Of a DNA stretch of 64,000 nt, positions 15,846-24,316 are shown piece after piece. The DNA lies in assembly GCF_045291545.1 (NCBI RefSeq), contig NZ_CP149514.1, positions 1,488,001 to 1,552,000 on the forward strand, written 5' to 3'. The translations under genes and the position numbers were made by a program. A model generated the notes under the pieces. That model searched no databases. It was not told where the DNA came from and saw only the letters and a list, made by a program, of their open reading frames with translations. Origin of the DNA: Gallaecimonas sp045291545 (GTDB lineage: Bacteria; Pseudomonadota; Gammaproteobacteria; Enterobacterales; Gallaecimonadaceae). Every line of letters starts with the position of its first letter. Within the stretch, counting starts at the first letter, position 1.

Positions 15846-16358
15846 ATGAACCCACGCCTGACCACTCTTGTGACGCTGATCGGCTTGTGCGCCTTGTACC
15901 GGCTCTTGCCACACCCGTGGAATGTATCGCCGGTGGCAGCCATGGCGCTGTTTGCCGGCGCCCATTTTGCCAACCGCTGGCTGGCGCTGCTGGTGCCGCT
16001 GGCGGCCATGGCGCTGTCTGATCTGCTGCTGGGGCTGCATGCCACCCTACCCTTTGTCTATGGCGCGCTGATGCTGACCACGCTGGTAGGCATGCGCCTC
16101 GGTGAAAAATGGTCAGTTACCGGCCTAGCGCTGGCCTCGGTAGGTAGCTCGGTGCTGTTTTTCTTCGTTACCAATAGCGCCGTGTGGCTGCTGGGCAATT
16201 ATTACCCGCCGGGCTGGCAGGGGCTTAATCAGGCGCTGGTCGCCGGGCTGCCGTTTTTCCAGCACAGTTTGCTGGGCGACTTACTGTTCAGTGCGGCGCT
16301 ATTTGGCGGCTTTGCCTTGTTAAGCAGGCAATTTCCGGCGCTACGCCCGGCCCAGTAA
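15846..16358 (+). CDS. DUF6580-type membrane protein, candidate B12-related transport component
   Basis: 170 residues with five or six hydrophobic helices; the pattern LPHPWNVSPVAAMALFAGAHFA and LSDLLLGLH resembles the DUF6580 family of putative transport proteins. The ATG at 15846 has GAGGA upstream and lies 10 bp after the btuB stop, so both share one riboswitch-controlled transcript. An ECF S-component-like role in moving cobalamin or a precursor across the inner membrane is an inference from this context. The only cysteine is near the N-terminus (residue 15), so equivalence to BtuM is not claimed. Confidence 0.75.
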   Translation: MNPRLTTLVTLIGLCALYRLLPHPWNVSPVAAMALFAGAHFANRWLALLVPLAAMALSDLLLGLHATLPFVYGALMLTTLVGMRLGEKWSVTGLALASVGSSVLFFFVTNSAVWLLGNYYPPGWQGLNQALVAGLPFFQHSLLGDLLFSAALFGGFALLSRQFPALRPAQ

Positions 16359-16384
16359 AAAAGCGCCCTCGGGCGCTTTTTTAT
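16356..16384. terminator. Bidirectional terminator
   Basis: AAAAAAGCGCCC-TC-GGGCGCTTTTTT between the convergent DUF6580 gene and the reductase gene. The A and T runs on both sides allow use on either strand. Confidence 0.88.
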
Positions 16385-17439
16385 TTGTTCAACTGGCCGC
16401 TGGCAATCAGCTGCTCGAAGAAGTCTTCGACGGTGTCTTTTAGGGGCCGGTAGGTCATACCCAGTTCGCGCACACTTTTGCTGTGATCAGCGTGCCAGGG
16501 GTGGCCGACGTTAAGGCTGATCATCTTGCGGGTCAGCGCCGGGTTGGCCAAAGGCCCGGCCAACCACGCCAACCACTTGGGTAACTGGCGCCTTGGCAAG
16601 GCATAGCGACTGCCGTAGCGCGGCGCCAGCAGCTTGGCAATGACCAGGAAGCTGGTGTCGTGGCCACTTATCACATGGCGGCCATGAGCCTCTGGCGTAA
16701 AGGCGGCGCGCAGGTGCGCTTCGGCCAAATCGCGTACATCGACTACCCCCATGGGCCAGTCCGGGGCGCCGATTTTCATGGTGCCATCACCAAGCTGGCG
16801 CATCAGGGAAAAGCTTTCTGACGTGGCCTCGGCATTGATGCCCGGCCCCAGCACCAACGAGGGGTTAACCACCACCAGCTGCCAGCGGCTCTGGCCTTCA
16901 GCCATGGCCCAGGCTTCGCGCTCGGCCAGGGTTTTCGAATAATTGTAAGCCTGGTGTTCAAGGCTCGATGTGGTGTTCCACACCGATTCATCAAACGCCT
17001 TCAGGCCTTTGTTTTTTAAATCAATGTTGTCGCTGTAAATGGCAGCGCAACTGCTGGTCAGCACCACTCGCGTGACGCTTTCGCTGCGCTCTACGGCGGC
17101 CAGCACATTGCGGGTGCCGTGCAGTGCTGGCTTAACCAGATCGCGCTGAGGATCGGTGATATTGGAGGTAAAGGGCGAGGCGGTATGAAACACCACCGCG
17201 CAACCGGCCATGGGCGCGTCAAAGGCGCTGGCATCCAGTAAGTCGGCTTTGAACAGGGTCAGGGTGCCGGGGCTGTTGGCCTCCAGATCGTAGAGATATT
17301 GCAGCCGGGCGCTGTCGTCAGGGTTACGTACTGTGCCGTGTACGGTAAAACCGGCCTCCAGTAGCCGCTTTATCAGCCAGCCGGCCACATAGCCAGTAGC
17401 GCCGGTGACCATAACCGGCTGTTTGGTATCCAATTCCAT
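16381..17439 (-). CDS. NAD-dependent epimerase/dehydratase (dihydroflavonol reductase-like SDR)
   Basis: 352 residues, extended short-chain dehydrogenase. The nucleotide-binding motif VTGATGYVAGWLIKRLLEAG is N-terminal, then VFHTASPF, TSSCAAIY and the active site YNYSKTLAE (YxxxK). NPSLVLGPG and VVDVRDLAEAHLRAA are typical of the cinnamoyl-CoA/dihydroflavonol reductase-like group. In bacteria these reduce various aldehydes or ketones and the substrate is unknown. It is on the same strand as metH (ATG 77 bp before the metH stop side) but probably has its own signals. Confidence 0.88.
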   Translation of the reverse strand: MELDTKQPVMVTGATGYVAGWLIKRLLEAGFTVHGTVRNPDDSARLQYLYDLEANSPGTLTLFKADLLDASAFDAPMAGCAVVFHTASPFTSNITDPQRDLVKPALHGTRNVLAAVERSESVTRVVLTSSCAAIYSDNIDLKNKGLKAFDESVWNTTSSLEHQAYNYSKTLAEREAWAMAEGQSRWQLVVVNPSLVLGPGINAEATSESFSLMRQLGDGTMKIGAPDWPMGVVDVRDLAEAHLRAAFTPEAHGRHVISGHDTSFLVIAKLLAPRYGSRYALPRRQLPKWLAWLAGPLANPALTRKMISLNVGHPWHADHSKSVRELGMTYRPLKDTVEDFFEQLIASGQLNK

Positions 17440-17515
17440 GCCCTGCCCTTGTTAAGCAAAATGTGCTGTTCATGATGGGCGAAATGGCTGCCAAAGGCAC
17501 GGGCAATTGGCGGGA

Positions 17516-20500
17516 CTAACTGTTGTCGGGATCGTACCCCAGGTTCGGCGCCAGCCATTTTTCCGCCTCGGCGATAGTCCAGCCCTTGCGCCGGGCGTAA
17601 TCGGCCAGCTGATCGCGGTCAATCTCGGCAACACCAAAATAGCGCGACGCCGGGTTGGCAAAATACCAGCCCGACACCGCCGCCGTGGGGTACATGGCGT
17701 AGCTGTCGGTGATGTTAAGGCCAATGCGCTGATCGGGTTTCAAAATGGCCCACAGCAGGCCTTTTTCGCTGTGATCCGGGCAGGCCGGGTAACCCGGCGC
17801 CGGGCGAATGCCTTTGTAGCGTTCGCGGATCAGCGCCTCGTTGTCGAGGTTTTCATCGGCAGCGTAGCCCCAGAATTCCTTACGCACCCGCTCGTGCAGG
17901 CGCTCGGCCAGGGCTTCGGCCAGCCGGTCGGCCAAGGCCTTGAGCATAATGGCTGAATAGTCGTCACCGGCTTTTTCAAAGCGGGCTACGTGCGAGTCAA
18001 TGCCAATACCGGCGGTCACGGCGAAAGCGCCCATGTAATCCTGCACCGTGCCCGTTGGCGCCACAAAATCACTCAGGGCAAAGTTGTGGTTACCGGCCCG
18101 CTCCATTTGCTGGCGCAGATGGTGCACCCGCACCACCCCGTCGTCGGTGCTGATATCGATGTCGTCGCCGACGCTGTTGGCCGGGAACAGCCCGAACACG
18201 GCGCGGGCGGTCAGCCACTTTTCATCAACAATGCGCGCCAGCATCGCCTGGGCGTTATCAAACAGTTCTTTGGCCTCAGCCCCCACCGTGGGGTTATTGA
18301 AAATGTCCGGGTAGCGGCCATGCAGCTCCCAGGCGCGAAAAAACGGTGTCCAGTCGATGCGTGCAATGAGGTCGGTAAGGGGATAGTCGTCAAACACGCT
18401 AATACCCAACTGGCGCGGCACGGCCGGTTGGTAGTTTGCCCAGTCAGTGTTAGCCCGGTTGGCCCGTGCTGCTGCCAGGCTGACCAGGGTTTTGCGCTGG
18501 CCCTGGGCGGCGCGCTTTTCGCGCAGCTGGGCGTACTCGCGGTAGTGTAAATCCACCACGCTCTGGCGGCCCTGGCCCACCAGTTTGCTAACCACCGGCA
18601 CGGTGCGCGAGGCATCGGCCACGTACAGCGCCCCGTCCGGGTAATGGGGGGCAATTTTCACGGCGGTGTGGATTTTTGAGGTGGTGGCGCCGCCGATAAG
18701 CACCGGCAGCGTCAGGCCGGCGCGGCGAAAGGCTTTGACGTTGTGGATCATCTCATCCAGCGACGGCGTAATAAGCCCCGACAGGCCAATCACATCCGCC
18801 TGATGTTCACGGGCGGCGGCAATGATTTTGTCCACCGGCACCATCACGCCCAGGTCAATCACCTCAAAGCCGTTACATTGCAGCACCACCCCGACAATAT
18901 TTTTGCCGATGTCATGAACATCGCCTTTGACCGTGGCCATCACTACCCGGCCAGCGGATGTACCCTGATCTTGTTCAGCTTCGATGTACGGGGTCAGGTA
19001 GGCCACGGCTTTTTTCATCACCCGCGCTGATTTCACCACCTGCGGTAAAAACATCTTGCCGGCACCGAACAGGTCACCCACCACATTCATGCCGTCCATC
19101 AGCGGCCCTTCGATCACCGCCAGTGGCCTGCTGGCAGCGGCGCGCGCCTCTTCGGTATCCTGCTCAATGTGGTCGGTAATACCTTTCACCAGGGCGTGCT
19201 CCAGGCGCTTGGCAACCGGCCAGTCACGCCAAGCAGCGGTTTGCACCTCGGCAGCGTTGCCGTCGCCACGGTAGTTGTCAGCGATGGCCAAGAGCCGCTC
19301 GGTGGCGTCGGCTCGGCGGTTCAGCACCACATCTTCCACGGCGTTACGCAAGGCGCTGTCAATATCATCAAAAATGGCCAGCTGCCCGGCATTGACAATG
19401 CCCATGGTCAACCCGGCGCCAATGGCGTGGTAAAGGAATACCGCGTGAATGGCTTCACGCACCGGGTTGTTGCCGCGAAACGAAAAGCTGACATTCGACA
19501 CCCCGCCCGACAAGCGCACGTGCGGCAGCGTGGCTTTGAGGGTGCGACAGGCTTCAATGAAGGCCACGCCGTAGTCGTTGTGTTCCTCGATACCGGTGGC
19601 CACAGCAAAAATATTGGGATCGAAGATGATGTCTTCGGGGGGAAAGGCCAGTTCGTTTACCAAAATGTCATAGGCGCGGGTGCAAATGGCTACTTTGCGT
19701 TGGTAGCTATCGGCCTGGCCCTCTTCATCAAAAGCCATGACGATCACCGCCGCGCCATAACGGCGTACCAGCCTGGCCTGCTGGCGAAACACCGCCTCCC
19801 CTTCCTTGAGGGAAATGGAGTTGACAATACCCTTGCCCTGCACGCATTTAAGGCCCGCTTCGATGACCTCGAACTTGCTGGAGTCGAGCATCACCGGCAC
19901 CCGGCTGATGTCCGGTTCACTGGCGATCAGGCTTAAAAAGCGGGTCATGGCCGCTTCGCCATCGAGCATGCCTTCGTCCATGTTGATGTCGATGATCTGC
20001 GCCCCGGCCTCTACCTGCTGGCGCGCCACCTCCAGGGCCGTTTCGTAATCACCGGCTTTGATGAGCTTTAAGAACCGCGCTGAGCCGGTGACGTTGGTAC
20101 GCTCACCAACGTTGATAAACAGGCTGCTGTCGTCAATGGTGCACGGCTCCAGGCCGCTTAGCCGGGTAGCCACCGGAATGTCGGGCAAGGGCCGCGGGGC
20201 AACGCCCGCCACCGCCTCGCTGATGGCGCGAATGTGTTCCGGCGTGGTGCCGCAGCAACCGCCCACCAGATTCAGCCAGCCATCACGGGCCCACTGGCCA
20301 ATCACTGTTGCCATTTGCGCCGGGGTTTCGTCGTAACCGCCAAAGGCATTTGGCAGGCCGGCATTGGGGTGCACCGACACATGACATTCAGCAATGCGTG
20401 ACAGCTCTTCAACGTAGGGGGCCAGCTCTTTTGGCCCCAACGCGCAGTTAAGGCCCATAGCCAATGGCCGAATGTGACGCAGCGAGTTGTAAAACGCTTC

Positions 20501-21172
20501 GGTGGTTTGGCCGGTCAGGGTACGGCCGGAGGCATCCGTAATGGTGCCGGAAATCATCACCGGCAGCGCCAGGCCACGCCGTTCCAGTAAGGCGTCAATG
20601 GCAAACAGCGCCGCTTTGGCATTGAGGGTATCGAAGACGGTTTCGACCAGCAAAATGTCGGCGCCACCGTCAATCAGGCCCTCGGCCGCTTCGCTGTAGG
20701 CGGCCGCCAGCTGGTCAAAGTGAATATTGCGAAAACCCGGGTCGTTAACGTCCGGGCTGATAGAACAGGTACGGTTGGTTGGCCCCAGCACCCCGGCCAC
20801 ATAACGCTGGCGGCCGGTTTCCCTGGTTACCGCATCGGCAGCCTCACGGGCCAGCCGGGCGGCGGCCAGGTTGATTTCCCCGGCCAGGCTTTGCATCTGG
20901 TAATCGGCCATGGCCACGGTGGTAGCATTGAAGCTGTTGGTTTCAATGATGTCGGCCCCAGCCAGCAGGTATTGGCGGTGAATATCACGGATCAGCGCCG
21001 GCTGGGTCAGCACCAGCAGATCGTTATTGCCCTTGAGATCCACCGGCCAATTGGCGAACCTTTGCCCCCGGTAGTCCCGTTCGTCCAGCTGGTGGCTCTG
21101 GATCAAGGTACCCATACCGCCGTCGATGATCACAATGCGCTCGTTCAGCGCCGCCAGCAGGGATTCAGACAT
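17516..21172 (-). CDS. metH: Cobalamin-dependent methionine synthase MetH
   Basis: 1218 residues, full length for MetH. Modules in order: a homocysteine-binding domain with zinc ligands in GLNCALG and VGGCCGTTPEH; a pterin-binding domain with NVGERTNVTGSARF; a B12 domain with the DxHxxG motif in KGDVHDIGKNIVGVVLQC; and an AdoMet activation domain with RIRPAPGYPACPDHSEK. It transfers a methyl group from methyl-THF to homocysteine via cobalamin. The ATG at 21172 (MSESLLAALNE) is preferred over the in-frame GTG at 21178. It is divergent from cobO and preceded by a candidate MetJ operator, next to the B12 uptake genes. Confidence 0.97.
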   Translation of the reverse strand: MSESLLAALNERIVIIDGGMGTLIQSHQLDERDYRGQRFANWPVDLKGNNDLLVLTQPALIRDIHRQYLLAGADIIETNSFNATTVAMADYQMQSLAGEINLAAARLAREAADAVTRETGRQRYVAGVLGPTNRTCSISPDVNDPGFRNIHFDQLAAAYSEAAEGLIDGGADILLVETVFDTLNAKAALFAIDALLERRGLALPVMISGTITDASGRTLTGQTTEAFYNSLRHIRPLAMGLNCALGPKELAPYVEELSRIAECHVSVHPNAGLPNAFGGYDETPAQMATVIGQWARDGWLNLVGGCCGTTPEHIRAISEAVAGVAPRPLPDIPVATRLSGLEPCTIDDSSLFINVGERTNVTGSARFLKLIKAGDYETALEVARQQVEAGAQIIDINMDEGMLDGEAAMTRFLSLIASEPDISRVPVMLDSSKFEVIEAGLKCVQGKGIVNSISLKEGEAVFRQQARLVRRYGAAVIVMAFDEEGQADSYQRKVAICTRAYDILVNELAFPPEDIIFDPNIFAVATGIEEHNDYGVAFIEACRTLKATLPHVRLSGGVSNVSFSFRGNNPVREAIHAVFLYHAIGAGLTMGIVNAGQLAIFDDIDSALRNAVEDVVLNRRADATERLLAIADNYRGDGNAAEVQTAAWRDWPVAKRLEHALVKGITDHIEQDTEEARAAASRPLAVIEGPLMDGMNVVGDLFGAGKMFLPQVVKSARVMKKAVAYLTPYIEAEQDQGTSAGRVVMATVKGDVHDIGKNIVGVVLQCNGFEVIDLGVMVPVDKIIAAAREHQADVIGLSGLITPSLDEMIHNVKAFRRAGLTLPVLIGGATTSKIHTAVKIAPHYPDGALYVADASRTVPVVSKLVGQGRQSVVDLHYREYAQLREKRAAQGQRKTLVSLAAARANRANTDWANYQPAVPRQLGISVFDDYPLTDLIARIDWTPFFRAWELHGRYPDIFNNPTVGAEAKELFDNAQAMLARIVDEKWLTARAVFGLFPANSVGDDIDISTDDGVVRVHHLRQQMERAGNHNFALSDFVAPTGTVQDYMGAFAVTAGIGIDSHVARFEKAGDDYSAIMLKALADRLAEALAERLHERVRKEFWGYAADENLDNEALIRERYKGIRPAPGYPACPDHSEKGLLWAILKPDQRIGLNITDSYAMYPTAAVSGWYFANPASRYFGVAEIDRDQLADYARRKGWTIAEAEKWLAPNLGYDPDNS

Positions 21173-21184
21173 GTACACACCATT

Positions 21185-21200
21185 GGACGTTTATACGTTT
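21185..21200 (-). promoter_or_regulatory. Candidate MetJ operator (two tandem met boxes)
   Basis: On the minus strand AAACGTAT-AAACGTCC gives two adjacent 8-mers, each matching the AGACGTCT consensus at 6 of 8 positions. It is 13 bp upstream of the metH ATG. Confidence 0.55.
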
Positions 21201-21243
21201 GGATGGCCATAATAACGCAGCTTACACAGATCAGGTAGCCCCA

Positions 21244-21825
21244 ATGTCACACCAAGCCCGACAACAAAAGCTCAAAGCCAAAGTAGACGCCCGTATTGAC
21301 GCCGCCCAGCAGGAAAAAGGCGTGCTGCTGGTACTGACCGGCAACGGCAAAGGCAAGTCCACAGCGGCCTTTGGTAATGTCTGCCGGGCGGTAGGCCACG
21401 GCCAACGCGCAGCCGTGGCGCAATTTATCAAGGGTAGCTGGGCCTGCGGCGAACGGGAACTGCTGGCCAGCCACGGCGTGCCTTTTGCGGTGATGGCCAC
21501 CGGTTTTACCTGGGAAACGCAAAATAAAGACACCGACAGCGCCGCCGCTCAGGCCGTTTGGCAGCAGGCCAAAGCCTGGCTGGCCGACAGCCAGATTGAC
21601 ATGGTGGTACTGGACGAACTGACCTACATGCTGAGCTATGGCTATCTGGACCTCGACGAGGTTCTGGCCGCCCTGGCCGCACGCCCGGCGGGCCAGCACG
21701 TATTGGTAACCGGCCGCGGCGCTCACCGCCAGCTTGTTGAAATGGCCGATACGGTATCGGAGATCCGGCCGGTTAAACACGCCTTTGACGCCGGCATCAA
21801 AGCCCAGCAGGGGCTGGATTACTGA
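21244..21825 (+). CDS. cobO: Cob(I)yrinic acid a,c-diamide adenosyltransferase (CobO/BtuR type)
   Basis: 193 residues, the usual size. A P-loop LTGNGKGKSTAAFGNVCRAVGHG lies near residues 31-50, then QFIKGSWACGERE, a Walker-B-like MVVLDELTYMLSYGYLD and the C-terminal VSEIRPVKHAFDAGIKAQQGLDY. The enzyme adds the 5'-deoxyadenosyl group to cob(I)alamin or cobinamide in salvage. It is divergent from metH, and the receptor btuB lies 7 kb away. Its last codons fall within a 57-bp repeat that is duplicated at 23014-23070. Confidence 0.95.
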   Translation: MSHQARQQKLKAKVDARIDAAQQEKGVLLVLTGNGKGKSTAAFGNVCRAVGHGQRAAVAQFIKGSWACGERELLASHGVPFAVMATGFTWETQNKDTDSAAAQAVWQQAKAWLADSQIDMVVLDELTYMLSYGYLDLDEVLAALAARPAGQHVLVTGRGAHRQLVEMADTVSEIRPVKHAFDAGIKAQQGLDY

Positions 21826-21858
21826 GGCCGGTACAGCTCGAATTTCAGCGCCTCGCTG
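21802..21858 (+). repeat. 57-bp direct repeat, left copy
   Basis: Identical to 23014-23070 over 57 bp (GCCCAGCAGGGGCTGGATTA... to ...CAGCGCCTCGCTG). This copy holds the end of cobO. The two copies bound an AT-rich insert of about 1.16 kb. Confidence 0.95.
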
Positions 21859-22005
21859 GCTAATTGTTATTTTTATTAACTATAAAGAATATATTTAGAA
21901 AGAAAAATTATTTTTAAAGCGCGAAATTTACTTTTTACAAAAAATCATTTAATATAATAATTTAATTAAAAAAACGCCCTATGATATAGGGCGTTTTTAA
22001 TTACG
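21859..22005. other. AT-rich left flank of the insert
   Basis: Strongly AT-rich, with no gene seen. It ends in a hairpin, CGCCCTAT-GAT-ATAGGGCG at 21975-21993 with A and T runs, that can terminate the minus-strand gene to its right. Confidence 0.7.
21966..21999. terminator. Rho-independent terminator inside the insert
   Basis: Perfect 8-bp stem CGCCCTAT / ATAGGGCG with a run of A on one side and TTTTT on the other, 7 bp past the stop of the 285-aa gene. Confidence 0.88.
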
Positions 22006-22863
22006 TCATTTGGTACTTGTTTGAACGATACCAGAACAATGATCTGTGTTATTATAAAAATTACAATTTACTTGTATAGTATCAGAACCAGAGGGAACAA
22101 TATCGGTATCGATGACAGGTATGCCCATGAGCTCCATTGCATTTTGGAATGAAGTCCAGTTAGAGCTAGGAACTAAAAAACTAGTCACTGTGTTATCTGT
22201 GTAAGTACCTGTTACTGGAATGTCATTTCCGTTTGCATCAACCAGTTTAACTAACTGCAACCGATATTTAAGAAGATCTTCTAGATTAGATGCATCAATA
22301 TTTACAGCAGTGACCTTATATACCGCATATGAACCATCAGTGAAATATGCTGTTACCTCCACCTCTACATCAAAAGAATCCCAAACATCTATGACTTGAG
22401 AGCTAAGATTAACAAGGTTATCCATAAGTCCCATAGTGTTATTATAATAATTATTCACAGCATTTTGCATGGAAGTGTTATTAGAAAGCTGGTATGCACT
22501 AGTAGCAATAGTATCCGGAACATGAAAATTACTTGTATTGAAAATACTATCTGCTGTCACCTGAATATTATCTTTTTCTGTTATTTCATCAGTCGAAGGA
22601 GTAACCTCAGAAAAATTAATGGCATCTGGTTGTCCATCAATACCAGTGATGTGTAATATTCTATATTCTTTAAAAGAACCTGTTTTATGATTCAGTATGT
22701 AGATGTAATTAGTTGAGGATGTAACTTGATACTCATATGACTCTGCCTTACTTTTCATTGATGCATCAGACATACAATCATCACAGATTACAAATCTTTT
22801 GCTAGTATCAGCATGAACTGTCGAGAAAACACCCAGCAAAAGTAAAAAAATATATTTTTTCAT
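22006..22863 (-). CDS. Predicted exported protein of unknown function, AT-rich
   Basis: 285 residues beginning with a signal peptide (MKKYIFLLLLGVFSTVHA, cleavage before DTSK). The mature part is Ser/Thr/Asn-rich with two cysteine pairs (ICDDC near the N-terminus, and VNCNFYNNTDHC near the C-terminus). A VEVEVTAYFTDGSYAVYKVTAV stretch suggests a beta fold. No known family. AAAGGACA upstream supports the ATG at 22863, rather than the frame's earlier start at 22920. Low GC is far from the host average. It is the only gene in the 57-bp-repeat-bounded insert. Confidence 0.75.
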   Translation of the reverse strand: MKKYIFLLLLGVFSTVHADTSKRFVICDDCMSDASMKSKAESYEYQVTSSTNYIYILNHKTGSFKEYRILHITGIDGQPDAINFSEVTPSTDEITEKDNIQVTADSIFNTSNFHVPDTIATSAYQLSNNTSMQNAVNNYYNNTMGLMDNLVNLSSQVIDVWDSFDVEVEVTAYFTDGSYAVYKVTAVNIDASNLEDLLKYRLQLVKLVDANGNDIPVTGTYTDNTVTSFLVPSSNWTSFQNAMELMGIPVIDTDIVPSGSDTIQVNCNFYNNTDHCSGIVQTSTK

Positions 22864-23013
22864 TTCAAATGTCCTTTTGATTTGTTTTGAGAAAATTCTC
22901 AAAACTATTAAAACACACAAAAAAAATATTTTAATGATCTGAAAAGTTAAAAATTATAATTCAATGAAAAATAATAACGGAAATTGCAACAATTAATAAA
23001 CATTGTAATGGGT

Positions 23014-23070
23014 GCCCAGCAGGGGCTGGATTACTGAGGCCGGTACAGCTCGAATTTCAGCGCCTCGCTG
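23014..23070 (+). repeat. 57-bp direct repeat, right copy
   Basis: Identical to 21802-21858. This copy holds the end of the flavoprotein gene (stop at 23031-23033 on the minus strand). In the uninterrupted state cobO and this gene would have overlapped tail to tail by about 7 bp. Confidence 0.95.
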
Positions 23071-23648
23071 ATGGTAAAGTAATCTGCCGGGCCACCCGCT
23101 CTTAGCGCTGGCTCGGCGGCAGCAGTGTCAAAAATACCGTCTTTTAACAACGCCTTGTCGATGTGAACCCCCACCACTTCCCCCAGCACCAGCCAGGTGT
23201 CGATGCTGCTGCCGTCGGCGGCGCTGAGTTGCAGGCACTGGCTAAGGCGGCATTCAAAACTCACCGGGCTTTCAGCCACATGGGGCACAGGCACCACCGT
23301 TGACGCCTTGGGCGTCAGCCCGGCCAGGGCAAACTCGTCCACCTCTGGGGCGGCGTTGGCGCTGGTCTGGTTCATTTGTTCGGCCAGCTGCCGGGTCACC
23401 AGGCTCCAGCAGAAAGCGCCGGTTTCACGAATATTGTTAAGGCTGTCTTTGGCGCCGACGCTGGCAAAGCCGATGATCGGCGGCGTGTAGTTAAAGGCAT
23501 TAAAAAAGCTGTACGGCGCCAGGTTCAGCACGCCAGCGCCGCTCTGGCTGGCTATCCAGCCAATGGGGCGCGGCGCAATAATGGCGTTGAAGGGGTTATG
23601 GGGTAGTTCATGGCCCTTGGCAGGCTCATAAAAATAACGTTCTGACAT
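23031..23648 (-). CDS. Flavin reductase-like FMN-binding protein
   Basis: 205 residues with the FMN-binding split-barrel pattern of the flavin reductase family: NPFNAIIAPRPIGWIASQ, LNLAPYSFFNAFNYTPPIIGFAS, and DSLNNIRETGAFCWSLV, then LGEVVGVHID. Such proteins bind FMN and often act as NAD(P)H:flavin reductases or oxidase-like proteins of unknown substrate. The ATG at 23648 is preferred to the TTG just upstream. It probably forms an operon with the DUF2238 gene 12 bp upstream. Confidence 0.88.
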   Translation of the reverse strand: MSERYFYEPAKGHELPHNPFNAIIAPRPIGWIASQSGAGVLNLAPYSFFNAFNYTPPIIGFASVGAKDSLNNIRETGAFCWSLVTRQLAEQMNQTSANAAPEVDEFALAGLTPKASTVVPVPHVAESPVSFECRLSQCLQLSAADGSSIDTWLVLGEVVGVHIDKALLKDGIFDTAAAEPALRAGGPADYFTISEALKFELYRPQ

Positions 23649-23659
23649 CAAAACTCCGG

Positions 23660-24313
23660 TCAGTGATGAGATAAAAATGCCCGGGCCGCCAACTGCCGTA
23701 ATTGCCGGTCATGCCAGCGGCTCAGTACCAACAGGGCCAGCACCGCGCCTAACAGTGCAAAGGCCATATCCGACTGGGTATCCCAAACGTAGCCCTGGGT
23801 GCCCAAAAAGGCTTCAGCGCCCTGCCCTGAGATCACCGCCACCAGCCATTCAATCAGTTCGTAAAATGCGCTAAAGGCCAGACATACCGACACCACAAAG
23901 ACATTCAGCCAGCCCCGGCTTTTTACTACCGCCCGGCGAATAAGGATCTCCCGTGCCAAAATGGCCGGTTCAACACCCTGCAAGAAGTGACCGAGCTTGT
24001 CGAAGTTGTTACGGCTGCTGCCAAACCAGCCATCAAAATACGGCACCTGAGCGTAGGTGTAATGGCCACCGACCAGCAATACCACGGCATGTACGAGGAT
24101 GAGGCTATACAACAGTGGCGTCAGCGGGAACCGCCGCCGCGTCAGCACCAGTAGCACCGCCGCCACCAGGGCCGGTGCCACTTCCAGATACCAGGTCAGG
24201 CGGTCAGCCGGGGCAATGGCTGACCACAGCAGCACCGCCAGAAAAACCAGGGCCCATAACCAGGCGGCCAGGTTGAAGGTGGCGCTGCCAGTGCTGTTGT
24301 GTGGCCCGGTCAT
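23660..24313 (-). CDS. DUF2238 (YjdF-type) inner-membrane protein
   Basis: 217 residues with five or six hydrophobic segments. The family signature DKLGHFLQGVEPAILAREIL, then SAFYELIEWLVAVISGQGAEAFLGTQGYVWDTQSDM, matches DUF2238/YjdF proteins. Function is not known. The ATG at 24313 lies directly after the GFA gene's stop on the minus strand, so the two are likely cotranscribed. Confidence 0.88.
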   Translation of the reverse strand: MTGPHNSTGSATFNLAAWLWALVFLAVLLWSAIAPADRLTWYLEVAPALVAAVLLVLTRRRFPLTPLLYSLILVHAVVLLVGGHYTYAQVPYFDGWFGSSRNNFDKLGHFLQGVEPAILAREILIRRAVVKSRGWLNVFVVSVCLAFSAFYELIEWLVAVISGQGAEAFLGTQGYVWDTQSDMAFALLGAVLALLVLSRWHDRQLRQLAARAFLSHH

Positions 24314-24316
24314 GGT

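Noticed and set aside
15846..16358. Naming the B12-linked membrane protein BtuM
   Set aside because: I could not confirm the cobalt-ligating cysteine; the only cysteine is close to the N-terminus, so only a DUF6580-type call is made.
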